DNA from: Athripsodes cinereus
Lineage: Eukaryota > Arthropoda > Insecta > Trichoptera > Leptoceridae
Assembly: GCA_947579605.1 (NCBI GenBank)
Contig: OX388313.1
Span: forward strand, 30,693,214-30,757,213
DNA: 64,000 nucleotides
Reading direction: 5' to 3'
Shown: in pieces, positions 61,532 through 64,000 of the stretch
Numbering within the stretch: the first letter of the stretch is position 1
Layout of the letters: each line of letters starts with the position of its first letter
Notes under the pieces: model-generated
Told to the model about the DNA's origin: nothing
Database searches by the model: none
Seen by the model: the letters and a program-made list of their open reading frames with translations, nothing else
Program-made: the position numbers and the translations under genes

Positions 61532-61574
61532 GCACGACCGGTTTCGTGGACTCCGAGTTCGCATCATCAGGTGC
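61532..61574 (-). ncRNA. Hammerhead-ribozyme-like motif (type I, minimal stem III)
   Basis: On the minus strand: GCAC (stem I), CTGATGA (61564-61570), T, stem II GCGAACTC/GAGTCCAC with two C-A mispairs, GAAA (61542-61545), CCGG as a two-base-pair stem III, TC as the cleavage-site UH, then GTGC (61532-61535) closing stem I. All core residues of the hammerhead are present. Type I motifs with tiny stem III are known from Penelope-like retroelements. Whether it is active, or the element is otherwise present, cannot be seen. Confidence 0.65.
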
Positions 61575-61739
61575 TGATCTATACTGAATTAAACAAAAAC
61601 AAATACAAAAGTTTGTTAGGATTTACAGTGGAGGTGTAGGGGTAGGCGGGGTCGCGTTGGTTTCAGGCGTGGAGTTCTTGGACAATGAGATAGAGAATAG
61701 TTGTAGTAAGGGAGTCGAATTTTCAAAATCTTGCTGACA

Positions 61740-62105
61740 GCTGAGTGTTATGGATAAAATACGTGTCAATAAGTTATGATGGTTTGGACATGAAGAACGA
61801 GTGGATGATGAGAGGATGACAAAGACAATATAACTGAATGAGGGGGTATGGAAAACGCGAGCGTCTGAGAATCACGTGGCTTGATCAGCTGGATCAAATT
61901 TTCAAGGACGGCTAGCTGTATGTTGAGTAAGAGATATCGACATGCATGTATGAGATATTGTATGAATTTTCATTTTATTTTATTTGAGAAAGGTACTTTA
62001 GTAATGAATGTAGAAGAAGCGAAACAAGTATGTAAGGATAGATCTATATGGCGTTCTCTCTGCCTACCCCACTTGGAACACGGCTCGAGGGTACAGTGTA
62101 ATATA
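61740..62105 (+). pseudogene. LINE RT C-terminal relic with small insertion
   Basis: Reads VNKLWWFGHEERVDDERMTK, HVA-type linker, ITWLDQLDQIFKDG, RHACMRYCMN, then ~40 bp of foreign T-rich sequence (about 61965-62005) flanked by ATGAAT, then NVEEAKQVCKDRSIWRS and the tail CCCCACTTGGAACACGGC. Same family as 18791-19249. Confidence 0.75.
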
Positions 62106-62109
62106 GATA

Positions 62110-62540
62110 AAAAATAGTATAATTATATTACAGACGATCGTTATGTAGGGAAAAATTAAAGATATTGGTATGAATCCAACTCGAATCTTGATAAGCTAAA
62201 TGCTACGACTGCTACGAGTATTTACGAGAAGTAAAAAAATTATACAAGTTGCTACTATTGAAACTAAATTGCGTCATAGCATTTACCTAAACTGCATACA
62301 ATATACGTTCACATACATGTGATAGATATGTATAAATTTTTAGGATAAATAATGTAAACCGCTCGAGTCAAAAGACAACATGGCATTCGGTATGTACATT
62401 TCTATCCTCACAACCTTTAACAGGTGATCTTTTCTAAATAAGGAAATGCAATATTTTCAACAGATACTTCAATGATTATACTAAATGCAATGCACTGAGT
62501 TTATTTCTCAAGGTTTAGTTGCTGCAGTATTTGCATCATA
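62110..62540. other. AT-rich spacer
   Basis: No feature recognised. Confidence 0.4.
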
Positions 62541-62543
62541 AAA

Positions 62544-62825
62544 TCATTTCAAACACGTGCGAATATCTGATATATAATAAATAAACAAATAGATAAATAA
62601 GAATGCAATGCATAACAATAACAATTTATTAATTAAACAAAACGACGGCGGCACTTTGATTGTTGCAAACGATTGATAAGGCACGTTGTTCATTAGAATT
62701 GTCGACTCCACATTAAGCTGTCCATCCATGATCCTCCAAGTATCCCACGCTCCATATTTCAATATCCACATGAAAGACATGCTCTTGGTGGTGTGATTGT
62801 TTAGTAACATGATAAAGTCATGACT
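62544..62825 (-). CDS. Unidentified open frame, possible exon or old element
   Basis: The minus-strand frame is open from about 62825 (VSHDFIMLLNNHTTKSMSFM) through WILKYGAWDTWRIMDGQLNV, ESTILMNNVPYQSFATIKV and PPSF, then becomes AT-driven. Residues 1-60 have balanced composition, unlike nearby shadow frames. I do not recognise the family; the C-terminal third is probably not coding. Confidence 0.25.
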   Translation of the reverse strand, partial: SHDFIMLLNNHTTKSMSFMWILKYGAWDTWRIMDGQLNVESTILMNNVPYQSFATIKVPPSFCLINKLLLLCIAFLFIYLFIYYISDIRTCLK

Positions 62826-63080
62826 GACTTAGTTTCCTAGCCAGGCCACAATAATGTGCATGCCTTAGATCTATTTTAAGTTCTGATTGATCAGGCATGC
62901 TTGCAGTATCAAATTATGGCAGATATTTAAGATGACTAACACAATTTAGAATAAATTATATTTAATATGTTACAGCAGTACAGTGATAAAGACAAAAAAC
63001 TCGAGATAAGAAAGGAAAGTTTTTTTTAATACCTTTACTATTTGTGCAGTTCTCTCTCTTTCTCTCTCTCTCTTATAGGG

Positions 63081-63247
63081 TGTTAAATAATGATCTTTCT
63101 TTCAACGAGAACATGGGTAATGATCACAGGGCCAGCACCGCAAAAGGTTCTGTCATGAAAATGTGTGGTTGGTCTTGTAAGTGCAGAGATATCTTTGAAC
63201 GAAGCACTCTACGTCAATGTGCATCCGAACGAAAAGGTCGAAAATAA
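63081..63247 (+). CDS. Candidate terminal exon, unknown protein
   Basis: A pyrimidine tract (TCTCTCTTTCTCTCTCTCTC) followed by TTATAG at 63075-63080 is a good splice-acceptor shape. The frame from there is open to a stop at 63245: VLNNDLSFNENMGNDHRAST, AKGSVMKMCGWSCKCRDIFE, RSTLRQCASERKGRK. AATAAA overlaps the stop. No homologue recognised; five cysteines near the end. Could equally be repeat-derived. Confidence 0.25.
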
Positions 63248-63264
63248 ATCTTAACAAGTCATAT

Positions 63265-63355
63265 TCATACCATCACGGCATTTCCCATCATGTTATAGGG
63301 TAGATTACCCTCTCCGTGCTGACAACCAGGATCGGTGGCATACCTCATCGCTAAA
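63265..63355 (-). mobile_element. SINE-like element, fragment
   Basis: ATACCATCACGGCATTTCCC, then TAGGGTAGATTACCCTCTCC, GGTGGCATACCTCATCGCTA: diverged antisense 3' half. Confidence 0.6.
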
Positions 63356-63369
63356 GACCTGAATTTTTC

Positions 63370-63485
63370 GGTCCTATTTTTTAGAAAAGAAGTGTTATTT
63401 TTTTTAGAAAAATGGTGTTATTTTCAAGAAATCGACGTTATTTTTTCTAGTAAAATACCTAGTGTTATTTCTAAGAAATGTAGGT
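63370..63485. repeat. Degenerate ~27-bp tandem repeat
   Basis: Four irregular units of the form GTGTTATTTTTTTTAGAAAA (63392, 63413, 63435, 63461). Confidence 0.5.
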
Positions 63486-63489
63486 TTTT

Positions 63490-64000
63490 TAACATTCAAA
63501 TATAAACTAAGAGAAATCAACACAAAATTTAAAATGGCAAGTTCTATTTGCACTGTAAATAATAATATGCTTAAATAATTGATATAACAAACAAATTCAA
63601 ATTCAAACATTTTTATTAAAATAAAATTTAAAATTTAATAATAATACATACACACCTTATTACTAAAAAAACACATTTATTACATATTTGACCCTCAAAA
63701 TTGTTTGAAAAATTACAAGCAAATGGAACAATATCATCCTAAATCCTTGATTATTGGGTTTAATTTAAAAATGTTTATTTTTTAAAGAATAATACAATAG
63801 ATATAATACAAAAATTTTGTTGATAATAAAATATCTTGTTATTTTTTGCAAAGAGTCAAATTTCGTTGCTTTTTTCTAAAACGTGAAAATTCGCCTTATT
63901 CGTGAAAAAGGTGCGAAATCACGCATAAAATCGAGTTTATCGCAAACACGAAAAATTCATATCTCTCTCTCTCTGGTTTCAATCCTGGGATTGGTTTGCA
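63490..64000. other. AT-rich spacer with a terminal CT run
   Basis: No gene; TCTCTCTCTCTCTG at 63963-63976. Confidence 0.4.

Overview
The window is AT-rich eukaryotic DNA that reads as an insect genome. The clearest single gene is a dispersed 5S rRNA gene, and almost everything else recognisable is transposable-element debris. Frequent palindromic TAGGTACCTA-type words, (AAAT)n-tailed LINE ends and several repeat styles resemble Lepidoptera. That is an inference; no host protein-coding gene is identified with confidence, and no operon or prokaryotic signal is seen.

Layout. Positions 1-4495 hold a nested stack. A LINE reverse-transcriptase tail (minus strand) is split by a 4.0 kb hAT-like element with a perfect 8-bp target duplication. 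That element carries a decayed CR1/Jockey-type LINE, which is itself interrupted by a ~285-bp repeat. Positions 5-7 kb carry RTE-type LINE relics around the 5S gene (6128-6247) and an inverted partial 5S copy. Positions 7-16 kb hold MITEs, SINE copies, a split LINE and two ~91-bp-arm inverted repeats. Positions 16-28 kb hold tRNA-like SINEs, LINE 3' ends, a hAT MITE (18027-18191) and a hAT-like element (27525-28036). Positions 28-48 kb hold SINE copies, RTE and CR1 tails, a 188-bp palindrome (30984-31171), a foldback MITE, a 58-bp tandem array, a minisatellite and several LINE 3' ends with target-site duplications. Positions 48-64 kb hold a second PIF/Harbinger-like MITE, a nested hAT/MITE/BEL-Pao block (52199-53155), an RTE tail, further LINE copies, a hammerhead-ribozyme-like motif (61532-61574, minus) and two weak candidates for host exons near 62.5-63.3 kb.

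How the parts relate. Two abundant repeats probably work as a pair: a LINE family whose ORF ends just before a short hairpin-bearing tail, and a ~245-bp SINE-like family whose last ~35 bp are nearly the same, so the SINE may borrow the LINE machinery. Several inverted-repeat modules share a hammerhead-like layout (CUGANGA, U, stem II, GAAA, short self-complementary stem III, UH). This is known from Penelope-like retroelements and is the most interesting theme of the window. All calls come from reading the sequence by eye; no database search was run.
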